Assembly (NCBI RefSeq): GCF_001442535.1 | Contig: NZ_CP013141.1 | Coordinates: 2,001,254 to 2,065,253, forward strand | Reading direction: 5' to 3' | Origin: Lysobacter antibioticus | Lineage (GTDB): Bacteria; Pseudomonadota; Gammaproteobacteria; Xanthomonadales; Xanthomonadaceae | DNA length: 64,000 nt | In this document: one piece after another, positions 37,860-46,431 of the stretch | Position numbering within the stretch: the stretch's first letter is position 1 | How the letters are laid out: the number at the start of each line of letters is the position of its first letter | Translations under genes and position numbers: made by a program | Notes under the pieces: generated by a model | What the model was told of the DNA's origin: nothing | The model's input: the letters and a program-made list of their open reading frames with translations, nothing else | Database searches by the model: none

Positions 37860-38300
37860 TGAGCACTTGCGAAGGCTAAAGAAGATCCGGAGGGCGGCGC
37901 GCAGGGATGCGCGCCGTTTTTCATGCGCCGCAAGACCGTCGCAGCGCGGTCGCGGCTTGCGCCGCTCCTACTCTTTGAGGCGGCGGCCACGACGCCCTGA
38001 TCTCGCGTCGCTTGCGACTGGAGCTCAGGGTAGGAGCGACGCAAGTCGCGACCGATCTCGCGGTGTTTCGACAAGCAAGAGCAGAAGCTTCCGTCCGCTA
38101 ACGCGGCCGGGTTACTTTCTTTTGCTAAGCTCAAAAGTCCGCCTGGATTCCCTTCGGTCAAAGGTAACCAAAGAAAAGGGCTTTCCTTGACGAAGCTCCC
38201 CTGCGAGTACGCAGCTCGCGCCGGGATTTTCCGATAAGACATCCTTGTCTTATCGGAAAACGCCGCACGTCCTGTGCGGCGCCCTCCGGGTCTACGATCG
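37860..38300. repeat. Composite dispersed repeat, locus A
   Basis: The 660 bp between the SapC gene and potI hold no gene. From left to right there is a forward GGA-loop hairpin with T-tract (37888-37925), an outward-facing REP pair (37948-37971 and 38030-38052), then an inverted half of the dispersed element: GTTACTTTCTTTTG, CCCTTCGGTCAAAGGTAACC, a 34-bp perfect palindrome (38227-38260) and a second hairpin (38262-38280). The same modules recur at 43861-44095 and 58801-59300. Short open frames inside it read from the hairpins and are unlikely to be genes. Confidence 0.8.
38227..38260. terminator. Perfect 15-bp hairpin with flanking A and T tracts
   Basis: TTTTCCGATAAGACA pairs perfectly with TGTCTTATCGGAAAA around loop TCCT. 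It has the form of a terminator on both strands. On the minus strand the apex reads ACAAGGATGT, which matches the CsrA/RsmA consensus ACARGGAUGU. It lies 3' of potI and could end the pot operon. Confidence 0.7.
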
Positions 38301-38331
38301 CATCGCGCGTTCGGAGTCGCGCCAAGCTTTC

Positions 38332-38368
<37 letters not shown>

Positions 38369-38407
38369 AGACACTCGACCTGACACTGGGGCGCCGCGCG
38401 CAGTGCC

Positions 38408-39223
38408 TCAGTCGCGCAACCGCGCCAGCTTGCGTTCGCGCCGGTGCATCAACACGCCGGCCACGCTGACCCCGATCGCCACCAGCAACACGATGATCGT
38501 GGTCAGGGCGTTGATCTCCGGGGTCACGCCGATCTTGACCTTGGAATAGACCAGCATCGGCAGGGTGGTCGAGCCCGGGCCGGAGGTGAAGCTGGCGATC
38601 ACCAGGTCGTCCAGCGACAGGGTGAAGGCGAGCAGCCAGCCGGCCAGCAGGGCCGGCGCGATCAGGGGCAGGGTGATGACGAAGAACACCCGCCACGGTT
38701 TCGCGCCCAGGTCCATCGCCGCTTCTTCCAGGCTCGCGTCCATCGAGGTCATGCGCGAGCGCACCACCACGGTGACGTAGCACGCGGTCAGGGTGATGTG
38801 GGCGAGAGTGATCGTGGTCATGCCGCGCTCGGGCCAGCCGAACAGCTGCTGCACGCCGACGAACAGCAGCAGCGAGGACAGGCCGAGCATGACGTCGGGC
38901 ATCACCATCGGCGCCGAGTTCATCAGGCTGAGGATGCCTCGGCCGGGGAAGCGGCCGAAACGCGACAGCGCCAGGCCGCTCGCGGTGCCGAGCGCGACCG
39001 CGGCGGTGGCCGAGATCGCGGCGATGGTCAGGCTGCGCTGCACCGCTTCCAGGATCTGCTCGTTGCGCATCAGCGCGCCGTACCACTGCAGCGAGAACCC
39101 GCCCCAGGTGGTGGCGCGTTCGGAGCCGCTGAAGGAGAACACGATCACCGAGACGATCGGCAGGTACAAGAACGCGTAGCCCAGCGCCATCATCGTGTAG
39201 AGGGTGAACGGCCGCCGCTTCAC
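38408..39223 (-). CDS. potI: Putrescine ABC transporter permease PotI
   Basis: PotI is one of the two inner-membrane permeases of the PotFGHI importer. The 271-residue protein has six membrane segments starting MALGYAFLYLPIVSVIVFSFS and the EAA loop LEEAAMDLGAKPWRVFFVITLPLIAP that contacts the ATPase. The start is GTG at 39223; it overlaps the potH stop codon (GTGA), so the two are coupled. Confidence 0.93.
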   Translation of the reverse strand: MKRRPFTLYTMMALGYAFLYLPIVSVIVFSFSGSERATTWGGFSLQWYGALMRNEQILEAVQRSLTIAAISATAAVALGTASGLALSRFGRFPGRGILSLMNSAPMVMPDVMLGLSSLLLFVGVQQLFGWPERGMTTITLAHITLTACYVTVVVRSRMTSMDASLEEAAMDLGAKPWRVFFVITLPLIAPALLAGWLLAFTLSLDDLVIASFTSGPGSTTLPMLVYSKVKIGVTPEINALTTIIVLLVAIGVSVAGVLMHRRERKLARLRD

Positions 39224-40209
39224 GAACGGGCCTCGCGCGCCACGCGGCGGTTCTCGACGTATTCGAACAACAAGGTGGGCAGCACGATCAGCAACAGCAT
39301 GGCGATGGCGATCGCCGCCGACAACGGCCAGTCGCGGTTGGTGAAGAACTCGGTCCACAGCACGCGGCCGATGGTCAGCGCGTCGGGGCCGCCGAGCACG
39401 TCGGGGATCACGAACTCGCCGACCGCCGGGATGAACACCAGCAAGGTGCCGGCGATGATGCCGGGGATCGACAAGGGCAAGGTCACGCGCGCGAACGCCT
39501 GCCACGGTTTCGCGCCGAGGTCGGCGGCGGCTTCGAGCAGGGTGAAGTCGAGCCGGACCAGGGTCGCGGCGAGCGGCAGGATCATGAAGGGCAGGTAGTT
39601 GTAGGTGATGCCGATATAGACCGCCAGGTCGGTGTGCAGCACCGCCTCGCCGGGTTCGATCAGGCCGGTCCAGGCCAGGGCCTGGCTGATCAGGCCGTTG
39701 GCGCGCAGCAGGCCGATCAGGGCATAGGTGCGCAGCAGCGAGCTGGTCCAGAACGGCAGGATCACCAGCACCAACAGCAATAGGCGCAACACCCGCGGCG
39801 CGCGGGCGATGCCGTAGGCGATGGGATAGCCCAACAGCAGGCAGAACAGGGTCGAGACCGAGGCGAACAGCAGCGACTTCAGATAGGCGGCGATGTACAG
39901 CGGGTCCGACAACAGCGCTGCGTAGTTGGACGCGTGCAGGCGCAGCGAGGCGGCGCCGTCGGCGCCGGTCTCGATCAGCGGCGTGTACGGCGGTACTTGG
40001 CCGAACAGGCCCTGGGCGAAGCTGATCTTGAGCACGATCAGGAACGGCACCAGGAAGAACAGCGCCATCCACAGCATCGGCACCGCGGTCACCAGCAGGC
40101 GGCCGCGGCGGCTGCGGAACTCGTCGCCGACCGAGCGGAACCAACCGAAGAGGTTGTTAACGACCTCGGCCCAGAAACCCCAGCCCCCCAAGTCGCGCTT
40201 TTGCCCCAT
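39220..40209 (-). CDS. potH: Putrescine ABC transporter permease PotH
   Basis: PotH pairs with PotI to form the channel. The 329-residue protein has an N-terminal extension (MGQKRDLGGWGFWAEVVNNLF), then membrane segments from LLVTAVPMLWMALFFLVPFLIVL onwards, and the EAA loop LLEAAADLGAKPWQAFARVTLPL. The ATG at 40209 was chosen; a GTG three codons earlier is possible. It lies 79 bp after potG and overlaps potI by four bases. Confidence 0.92.
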   Translation of the reverse strand: MGQKRDLGGWGFWAEVVNNLFGWFRSVGDEFRSRRGRLLVTAVPMLWMALFFLVPFLIVLKISFAQGLFGQVPPYTPLIETGADGAASLRLHASNYAALLSDPLYIAAYLKSLLFASVSTLFCLLLGYPIAYGIARAPRVLRLLLLVLVILPFWTSSLLRTYALIGLLRANGLISQALAWTGLIEPGEAVLHTDLAVYIGITYNYLPFMILPLAATLVRLDFTLLEAAADLGAKPWQAFARVTLPLSIPGIIAGTLLVFIPAVGEFVIPDVLGGPDALTIGRVLWTEFFTNRDWPLSAAIAIAMLLLIVLPTLLFEYVENRRVAREARS

Positions 40210-40288
40210 CCCACTCACAAGCCAACCCCCAGCGTCGAGGCGCAGACCGCTCCGGTACCCATGGGCCGGCGATGTACGAATCCGGCGC

Positions 40289-41446
40289 TCACGACGACAG
40301 CACCACCGCACTGCTCGCGTCCCACGACAGCCACAGGGTGTCGTCCCAGTCGTAATGCGGCTCGGAGCTGCGCGCGACGTGGGTTTCCTGCACCCGCAAG
40401 GTCGCGCCGTCCTCGGTCTGGACGTGATAGATCGAAACGTCGCCGAGGTAGGCGATGTCGCGGACCTTGCCGACCACGGCATTGTCCAGGCCTTCGGGGC
40501 GGGTTTCGTGGACGTCGATCTTCTCCGGACGCACGGCGATGCCGACCGCGGTACCTTCCGGCAGCGGATCGGGATGGCGCGCGAGCAGTTCGCCGCCGAC
40601 CCCGTCGCAGTGCACGCGCAACAGGCCGCCGTCGTCGTGGCCGAGTACGCGCCCGTCGAGCAGGTTGATGCCGCCGATGAACTCGGCGACGAAGCGGGTC
40701 GCGGGGTATTCGTACAGCACCGCCGGCGTCGACACCTGGACGATGCGGCCGGTGTCCATGACCGCGATCCGCGACGACATCGTCATCGCCTCTTCCTGGT
40801 CGTGGGTGACCATGATGAACGTAGTGCCGACCCGCTCCTGGATGCTGACCAGTTCGAATTGGGTGTGTTCGCGCAGCTTCTTGTCGAGCGCGCCGAGCGG
40901 CTCGTCGAGCAACAGCAGCTTGGGCTGCTTGGCGAGCGCGCGGGCCAGGGCGACGCGCTGGCGCTGGCCGCCGGAAAGCTGGTCGGGCTTGCGGTTGCCG
41001 AGCTGCGGCATGCGCACGAGCTCCAGCATCGCCTGCACGCGGTCGCGGATCTCGCCGGCGCCGAGGCGGGCCTCTCCGGGCAAGCTTTGCTTGAGGCCGA
41101 AGGCGATGTTCTGGGCCACGCTCATGTGCGGGAACAGGGCGTAACTCTGGAACATCATGTTGACCGGCCGCTGGTACGGAGGCAGCTCGGTGACGTCGAC
41201 GCCGTCGATCAGCACGCGGCCGCGGTCGGGCGTCTCGAAACCGGCCAACACGCGCAGCAGACTGCTCTTGCCCGAGCCGGAACCGCCGAGCAGGGCGAAG
41301 AACTCGCCGCGGTATACGTCCAGCGAGATGTCGTCGCAGGCGTAGACCTTGCCGTAGGTCTTGGTTACGCCTTCGATGCGCACGAACGGCTGTGCGGACG
41401 GGTCGCGCCAGGGTTCGAGCGCGGCGTTGCGGGCGGGGACGCTCAC
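40289..41446 (-). CDS. potG: Putrescine ABC transporter ATP-binding protein PotG
   Basis: PotG powers putrescine uptake. The 385-residue protein has Walker A GGSGSGKSS, the ABC signature LSGGQRQRVALARAL, Walker B LLLLDEPLGALD and the H-loop MVTHDQEEAM. A C-terminal TOBE-type regulatory domain follows. The start is GTG at 41446, four bases after the potF stop codon, giving MSVPARNAALEPWRDPSAQPF before the nucleotide-binding domain. Confidence 0.94.
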   Translation of the reverse strand: MSVPARNAALEPWRDPSAQPFVRIEGVTKTYGKVYACDDISLDVYRGEFFALLGGSGSGKSSLLRVLAGFETPDRGRVLIDGVDVTELPPYQRPVNMMFQSYALFPHMSVAQNIAFGLKQSLPGEARLGAGEIRDRVQAMLELVRMPQLGNRKPDQLSGGQRQRVALARALAKQPKLLLLDEPLGALDKKLREHTQFELVSIQERVGTTFIMVTHDQEEAMTMSSRIAVMDTGRIVQVSTPAVLYEYPATRFVAEFIGGINLLDGRVLGHDDGGLLRVHCDGVGGELLARHPDPLPEGTAVGIAVRPEKIDVHETRPEGLDNAVVGKVRDIAYLGDVSIYHVQTEDGATLRVQETHVARSSEPHYDWDDTLWLSWDASSAVVLSS

Positions 41447-41450
41447 GCCC

Positions 41451-42596
41451 TCAGTGCCCGCTCTTGATGCGGGTCCAGGCGCGTACGCGCTGGCGCTGCA
41501 CGTCTTCGGGCAGCGATTTGGGGTCGATGAGCTTGGCGCGGACCTCGGCCGGCGGATACACGCCGGGGTCTTGGGCGATGGCCGGGTCGACCAGGGGCAG
41601 TGCGTCCTTGTTGGCACTGGCGTAAGCCACGTGGTTACTGATCGCGGCGGCGACTTTCGGGTCGAGCAGGTAATCGATGAAGGCGTGGGCGTTGGCCGCG
41701 TGCTTGCTGTCCTTCGGCACTGCGATCACATCGACCCAGCGGATCGCGCCTTCCTTGGGCAGCACGAAGCGCAGGTTCGGTGCGGGCTTGCCGGCCTTGG
41801 CCGCGGCATCGAAGGCGTCGGTGCTGGCCTGGGCGATATCGCCCGAATAGCCCATCACCAGGCAGGCGTCGCCGTTGGCGAAGGCGTCCTTGTACTCGGC
41901 GTTGTTGAAAGTACGCACGTACGGCCGGATCGCTTCGTAAACTTTCTTGACCACCTCGATCTCGTCGGCGGTGCCAGCATTCGGATCGCGTCCGCGCCAG
42001 ATCAGCGCCGCGCCGAAGGCTTCCTGGTCGTCGTCGAGCACGGTGATGCCGCATTTGGCGAGCTTGGCGGCGTTGGCCGGGTCGAACAGCAGCGACCAGG
42101 TATCGAGCGCCGCGCCGACACCGAGCGCGGCCTGGACCTTGTCGACGTTGACGCCCAGCCCGGTGGTGCCCCACATGTACGGCACCAGGTGCGCGTTGCC
42201 CGGGTCGATGGCGGCAAGATTCTGCAGCAACTGCGGGTCGAGGTGCTTCCAGTGACTCAGCTTGCTCTTGTCCAGCGCCGCATACAGTCCGCTCTTGACC
42301 TGGCGCTGGGCGAACGGCCGCGCCGAGGGAAACACTACGTCGTAGCCCGACGCGCCCGCGGTGAGCTTGCTTTCCAGGGTTTCGTTGGCGTCGTAGACGT
42401 CGTAGTTGACCTTGATGCCGGTGGCCGTCTCGAAGTTCTTGATGGTGTCGTCGGCGACGTAGTCCGACCAGTTGTAGACATTGAGCACCTTTTCCTCGGC
42501 GCCGGCCGACGCGGCGGGCGCGGCCTGGTCGGGCTGTTTGCCGCCGCAGGCGACGAGCATCAGGGCGCAGGCGAGCGGGGCAAGGCGCAGGATCAC
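41451..42596 (-). CDS. potF: Putrescine-binding protein PotF, lipoprotein form
   Basis: PotF is the substrate-binding subunit of the importer. The 381-residue protein has the family core KVLNVYNWSDYVADDTIKNFETATGIKVNYDVYDANETLESKL and, later, PYMWGTTGLGVN. Unlike the soluble Escherichia coli PotF, it has a lipobox, LMLVACGG, after a short hydrophobic start, so it should be lipid-anchored. The GTG at 42596 was chosen because GGAGA lies six bases upstream. It is the first gene of potFGHI; the 303 bp upstream, to the divergent outer-membrane gene, show nothing else that I can name. Confidence 0.93.
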   Translation of the reverse strand: MILRLAPLACALMLVACGGKQPDQAAPAASAGAEEKVLNVYNWSDYVADDTIKNFETATGIKVNYDVYDANETLESKLTAGASGYDVVFPSARPFAQRQVKSGLYAALDKSKLSHWKHLDPQLLQNLAAIDPGNAHLVPYMWGTTGLGVNVDKVQAALGVGAALDTWSLLFDPANAAKLAKCGITVLDDDQEAFGAALIWRGRDPNAGTADEIEVVKKVYEAIRPYVRTFNNAEYKDAFANGDACLVMGYSGDIAQASTDAFDAAAKAGKPAPNLRFVLPKEGAIRWVDVIAVPKDSKHAANAHAFIDYLLDPKVAAAISNHVAYASANKDALPLVDPAIAQDPGVYPPAEVRAKLIDPKSLPEDVQRQRVRAWTRIKSGH

Positions 42597-42899
42597 GGCG
42601 TTCTCCAAAACAGGTGCGATGGCGGGGATGTTCGGAGGGCGGTCGGGCGGTGTCAATGTAAGACAGCTCTTTGCGCCGGCCTTCACGCGAACGAGCCGAT
42701 CGTGGGCCTGCCTAGAGTGCGTTGAGCGCCTCTCCCGGTTACGGGGCGAGCGAGCGCGGCCTGCGAGCCATTGGCCCGCGTGCTCGCGAACGCCGAGACG
42801 CTATGCATTCTGGTCGGGGTGGGGGAGGGCGAGGGAACAGGGGGGTGAGAGCGGGCCGACTGCGCTATCGTCGCCGACAGTCCGCCTGGAGAGACCTGC

Positions 42900-43688
42900 A
42901 TGTCCGACCGCACTCATCGCCTTCGCCGTGCACCGAGTGCGATCCTGTTGGCCTTGGGGCTGGCAGGCCTGTCGCCGCTGGCCGCCGCCGCGCAAGACTC
43001 CACCGACGCTGCCACGGCCGCCGAACCGCCGGCCTGGGCCGTGCACGGCGGCGTGAGCGCGCTCAGCGACTACATCTGGCGCGGCGTGTCCCAGACCCAG
43101 GAAGACCCGGCGTTGCAGGCCGAGATCGAGCTTGAACACGAGAGCGGTTTCTATGTCGGGCTGTGGGGATCGAGCATCGATTTCACCGCCGCCGGCGAAG
43201 AGGACGACGGCATCGACTACGAACTCGACGGCTACCTCGGCTGGGCCGGCGAACTGCGGCCCGGCCTGGAACTGGACGTGGCCCTGACACGGGCGGCCTA
43301 TCCGGGCGCGCGTTCGGGCTACGACTACGATTACACCGAACTCGAAGGCACGCTCAACTTCGCCGTGCACTACCATGTCGGCCTGGCCTACTCGCCGGAC
43401 ATCTTCGGCCTCGGCGGCAAGGGCTACTACTGGAACGCGGGCGGCGAATGGCCGCTCGGCGAGAGCGGCTTCGGGTTGAAGGCGCAGGTCGGCCACTACG
43501 ACTTGGAAGACGCCGCTGGCGACAGTTACAACGATTACCTGTTGGCGCTGACGCGGGAGTTCGGGCCGGTGCGGGCGGAGTTGCAGTACACCGATACCTC
43601 GAGTTATGGGGCTGAGTTGTCGGAGGCGCTTGACGATGGGAAGTTGGCGGATGGGCGGGTGAGTTTGGTGGTGGGGTGGGAGTTTTAG
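42900..43688 (+). CDS. Outer-membrane protein of the TIGR02001/Gcw_chp type
   Basis: This 262-residue protein has a signal peptide (ending LAGLSPLAAAAQ) and a beta-barrel-like mature part beginning VHGGVSALSDYIWRGVSQTQEDPALQ, the signature of the TIGR02001 family. Alternating strands such as FYVGLWGSSIDF and the terminal aromatic residue (VVGWEF) fit outer-membrane insertion. GGAGA precedes the ATG. Substrate unknown. The last 80 bp use many G and T third positions, unlike the rest of the gene. Confidence 0.88.
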   Translation: MSDRTHRLRRAPSAILLALGLAGLSPLAAAAQDSTDAATAAEPPAWAVHGGVSALSDYIWRGVSQTQEDPALQAEIELEHESGFYVGLWGSSIDFTAAGEEDDGIDYELDGYLGWAGELRPGLELDVALTRAAYPGARSGYDYDYTELEGTLNFAVHYHVGLAYSPDIFGLGGKGYYWNAGGEWPLGESGFGLKAQVGHYDLEDAAGDSYNDYLLALTREFGPVRAELQYTDTSSYGAELSEALDDGKLADGRVSLVVGWEF

Positions 43689-43719
43689 GAGGGTGATCGC
43701 GCGTCGATGATGCCAAGGG

Positions 43720-43801
43720 GTAGGAGCGGCGCAAGCCGCGACCGCGGCAATCATGGCCTGCGTCGCCGCATGAAAGAGGTCGCGGCTTGCGCCGCTCCTA
43801 C
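43720..43801. repeat. REP doublet upstream of repeat locus B
   Basis: A forward GTAGGAGCGGCGCAAGCC and an inverted GGTCGCGGCTTGCGCCGCTC face each other across about 35 bp. It begins 32 bp after the stop codon of the outer-membrane protein gene. Confidence 0.88.
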
Positions 43802-43839
43802 CCGAAAGCAGGCTTGCTGTTGCTGTGCGTCGCTTCGCA

Positions 43840-44095
43840 CTCGCGAAGGCAATAGAAGACCCGGAGGGCGGCGCGCAGGGATGCGCGCCGTTTTTCATCG
43901 GGACAGGGATGTCCCGTATGAAAAAGCCCTGTGTTGGCATCGAACGCGCGGGCCTGTGATTCAAAAAGAAGCATTTTTCTTTGGTTACCTTTGACCGAAG
44001 GGAATCCAGACGGACTTTTGTTGCTTTAGACAAAAGAAAGTAACCCGCCGCTTTAGTGGCGGAAGCTTTTAGCGTTTGATCTTGATCTTGCTTGA
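43840..44095 (+). repeat. Dispersed GGA-hairpin element, locus B
   Basis: This is the clearest copy of the dispersed element. It has hairpin 1 (43869-43890, loop AGGGAT, followed by TTTTT), hairpin 2 (43899-43916, CGGGACA-GGGA-TGTCCCG), then a region with CTTTGGTTACC, GACCGAAGGGAATCC, a CTTTTGT/ACAAAAG hairpin, AAAGTAACC and a CCGCC/GGCGG hairpin. The whole block recurs at 58801-59060 and inverted at 59080-59300 and about 38100-38300. Another single REP half lies at 44125-44147. No protein is encoded with any confidence. Confidence 0.82.
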
Positions 44096-44166
44096 TCGCT
44101 TCGAAGCGAGACTGCAACAACGATGTCGCGGCTCGCGCCGCTCCTACCCTGAACGCAAATGCGAAC

Positions 44167-45096
44167 TCACCCGAACAACCCTCGCTCGCACACCCCGACC
44201 ACCACCTCCCGCAACCATTGATTGGCCGGATCGAACTCGCTGTTCGCATGCCAATACAGATGCAACTGCGCCGCAGGCAGCGCGAACGGCACCGCGGCGC
44301 GTTGCAACTGCGCGCTGGCTGCGATGCGTCCGGCCAGGCCGGCCGGCATGGTCAGCAGATGGTCGGACTCGGCCACGACCTGGCAGGCGGAGTGGTAGTT
44401 CTGGCAACGCAGGGCGATCTGCCGCTGCAGGCCGAGGTTGAGCAGGGCGATGTCCTCGATTACCTGGCCGCTGGCGCGGGTCGACACCGCGACATGGCGC
44501 GCCTGCAGGTATTGCTTGAGGCTCAGGCGTTTCGCCAGGGCATGGCCGCGACGCATCACCACGCAGAAGCCGTCCTGGAATAAAGGCCGGTGCCGCACGG
44601 GTTCGCTGATCGGCAGGGCGACGTCGATCGCCAGGTCGACCTGGCCGCCGGCCAGTTCGCGGCCGAGTTCGCGCCGCGTTACCGCCACGCTGGCCAGGGT
44701 CGCGCCCGGGGCTTGCGTATCCAGGGCCTGCGCGAGCGCAGGCAGCAGGGCGCTTTCGGTCGCGTCGGGCATGCCGATGCGGAACGACTGCCGAGTCCGC
44801 GCCGGGTCGAAACGGTCCCACTGCTGCAACAGCTCGCGCAGGCGGCCGAGGGCGTCGAGCAGGCTCGGGGCCAGGCGCTGGCAGGCCGGGGTCGGGCTCA
44901 TACGGCGGCCGTCGCGGACGAACAGCGGGTCGCCGAATTGCAGGCGCAGGCGGGCGACGGCATGGCTGACCGCCGACGGGGTCAGGAACAAGGCCTGGGC
45001 GGCGCGGCTGAGGTTCTGCTCGCGGTAGACCGCCTCGAATACTTTAAGCAGGTTGAGGTCGAGCTGGTCGGTCCTGTTATGAATATGGCTCATCAT
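44167..45096 (-). CDS. LysR-family transcriptional regulator
   Basis: This 309-residue protein has an N-terminal winged helix-turn-helix (LDLNLLKVFEAVYREQNLSRAAQALFLTPSAVSHAVARLR) and a LysR substrate-binding domain from about residue 95. It is divergent from the acyl-CoA operon by 87 bp and most likely controls it. A perfect GAAGT-N11-ACTTC box lies three bases from its start codon, which suggests autorepression. The ATG at 45096 is followed directly by a second ATG; no Shine-Dalgarno sequence is seen. Effector unknown; an acyl-CoA or hydroxy acid is a reasonable guess. Confidence 0.9.
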   Translation of the reverse strand: MMSHIHNRTDQLDLNLLKVFEAVYREQNLSRAAQALFLTPSAVSHAVARLRLQFGDPLFVRDGRRMSPTPACQRLAPSLLDALGRLRELLQQWDRFDPARTRQSFRIGMPDATESALLPALAQALDTQAPGATLASVAVTRRELGRELAGGQVDLAIDVALPISEPVRHRPLFQDGFCVVMRRGHALAKRLSLKQYLQARHVAVSTRASGQVIEDIALLNLGLQRQIALRCQNYHSACQVVAESDHLLTMPAGLAGRIAASAQLQRAAVPFALPAAQLHLYWHANSEFDPANQWLREVVVGVCERGLFG

Positions 45097-45098
45097 GC

Positions 45099-45119
45099 GA
45101 AGTTAGCAAATATCACTTC
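45099..45119. promoter_or_regulatory. LysR-type operator between the regulator and the acyl-CoA operon
   Basis: GAAGT-TAGCAAATATC-ACTTC is a perfect five-base dyad with an 11-bp AT-rich core, the T-N11-A form typical of LysR-family sites. It is in the 87-bp divergent promoter region. Confidence 0.65.
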
Positions 45120-45183
45120 ATTCAGCCCGGTCGGCCGCCTAGGATGGCCTGGACCGGGCCGTCGCCCGTGCCAGGAATCCGTG

Positions 45184-46431
45184 ATGGACTTCGCTCCGAG
45201 CGCCCGCACCGTCGAGCACTTGCAACGCCTGCGCGGCTTCATCGCCGACCACATCGAACCGTTCGACGCGCAATACCGGCGCGAGAACGCCGAATTCAAC
45301 GCCGGTGCCGACTGGCGCCAATGGCGGGTGCATCCGCGCATCGCCGAGTTGAAGGCGCTGGCGCGCGAGGCCGGGTTGTGGAACTTGTTCCTGCCCGATG
45401 CCGAACTCGGCGGCGGCCTGTCGGTGCTCGAGTACGCGCCGCTCGCCGAGGCGATGGGCCATTACGAGTTCGCCGCCGAAGTCTTCAACTGCAATGCGCC
45501 CGACACCGGCAACATGGAGGTGCTGTATCACTTCGGCACGCCGGCGCAGAAAGCGCGTTGGTTGACGCCGTTGCTGGCCGGCGAGATCCGTTCGGTGTTC
45601 TGCATGACCGAGCCCGACGTCGCCTCTTCGGACGCGACCAATATGCAGGCGACGATCCGCGTCGACGGCGATGAGCTGGTGCTCGACGGGCGCAAATGGT
45701 GGTCGACCGGCATCGGCCATCCGGCTGCGCGCCTGGCGATCTTCATGGGCCTGTCCAACCCCGAGGCCGAACCTCACGCGCGCCACAGCATGGTGCTGGT
45801 GCCGCTGGACGCACCCGGCGTGCGCATCGAACGCATGCTGCCGACCTTCGGCGAATACGACCCGCCGTACGGCCACGGCGAAGTCGTGTTCGAGAACGTG
45901 CGGGTGCCGAAGGACCAGCTGATCCTCGGCCTGGGGCAGGGCTTCGCGATCGCCCAGGGCCGGCTCGGCCCCGGACGCATCCACCACTGCATGCGTGCGA
46001 TCGGCGCGGCCGAACGTGCTCTGGAGCTGATGATCCGCCGCGGCAGTGCGCGCCAGGCCTTCGGCCAGCCGATCCTGCGCCTGGGCGGCAACCTCGAACG
46101 CGTCGCCCAGGCCCGCATCGCCATCGACCAGGCGCGTCTGTTGACCTTGTATGCGGCCTGGAAGATCGAACGTTTCGGAGTGAAGGCGGCGATGACCGAA
46201 ATCTCGGCGATCAAGGTGGTCGCGCCGAACCTGCTGCAGGACATCGTCGACCAGGCGATCCAGATCCATGGCGGCGCCGGCGTTTCTCATGACGTGCCGC
46301 TGACCGGTTTGTTCATGATCGCGCGCGCCCTGCGCATCGCCGACGGCCCCGATGAGGTGCACCGGGCGATGGTCGCGCGCATGGAGCTGGCCAAGTACGG
46401 CCTCGGCCGCAACTCCAAGGAAGCCGCATGA
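45184..46431 (+). CDS. Acyl-CoA dehydrogenase, ACAD10/11 type
   Basis: This 415-residue FAD enzyme closely follows the C-terminal domain of ACAD10 and ACAD11. Diagnostic stretches are GLWNLFLPDAELGGGLSVLEY, EVFNCNAPDTGNMEVL, RSVFCMTEPDVASSDATNM, GRKWWSTG and IHGGAGVSHDVPL...LRIADGPDEVH. These differ from short-chain dehydrogenases and mark the group that handles 4-hydroxyacyl-CoA after phosphorylation. The stop codon overlaps the next gene (ATGA). It is the first gene of a five-gene operon under the divergent LysR regulator. Confidence 0.92.
   Translation: MDFAPSARTVEHLQRLRGFIADHIEPFDAQYRRENAEFNAGADWRQWRVHPRIAELKALAREAGLWNLFLPDAELGGGLSVLEYAPLAEAMGHYEFAAEVFNCNAPDTGNMEVLYHFGTPAQKARWLTPLLAGEIRSVFCMTEPDVASSDATNMQATIRVDGDELVLDGRKWWSTGIGHPAARLAIFMGLSNPEAEPHARHSMVLVPLDAPGVRIERMLPTFGEYDPPYGHGEVVFENVRVPKDQLILGLGQGFAIAQGRLGPGRIHHCMRAIGAAERALELMIRRGSARQAFGQPILRLGGNLERVAQARIAIDQARLLTLYAAWKIERFGVKAAMTEISAIKVVAPNLLQDIVDQAIQIHGGAGVSHDVPLTGLFMIARALRIADGPDEVHRAMVARMELAKYGLGRNSKEAA

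Noticed and set aside
43840..44250. Short frames with KNGAHPCAPPSG-like peptides in the dispersed repeats
   Set aside because: The peptide is the translation of the GGA hairpins; conservation is explained by the DNA/RNA element, and frames end at random.
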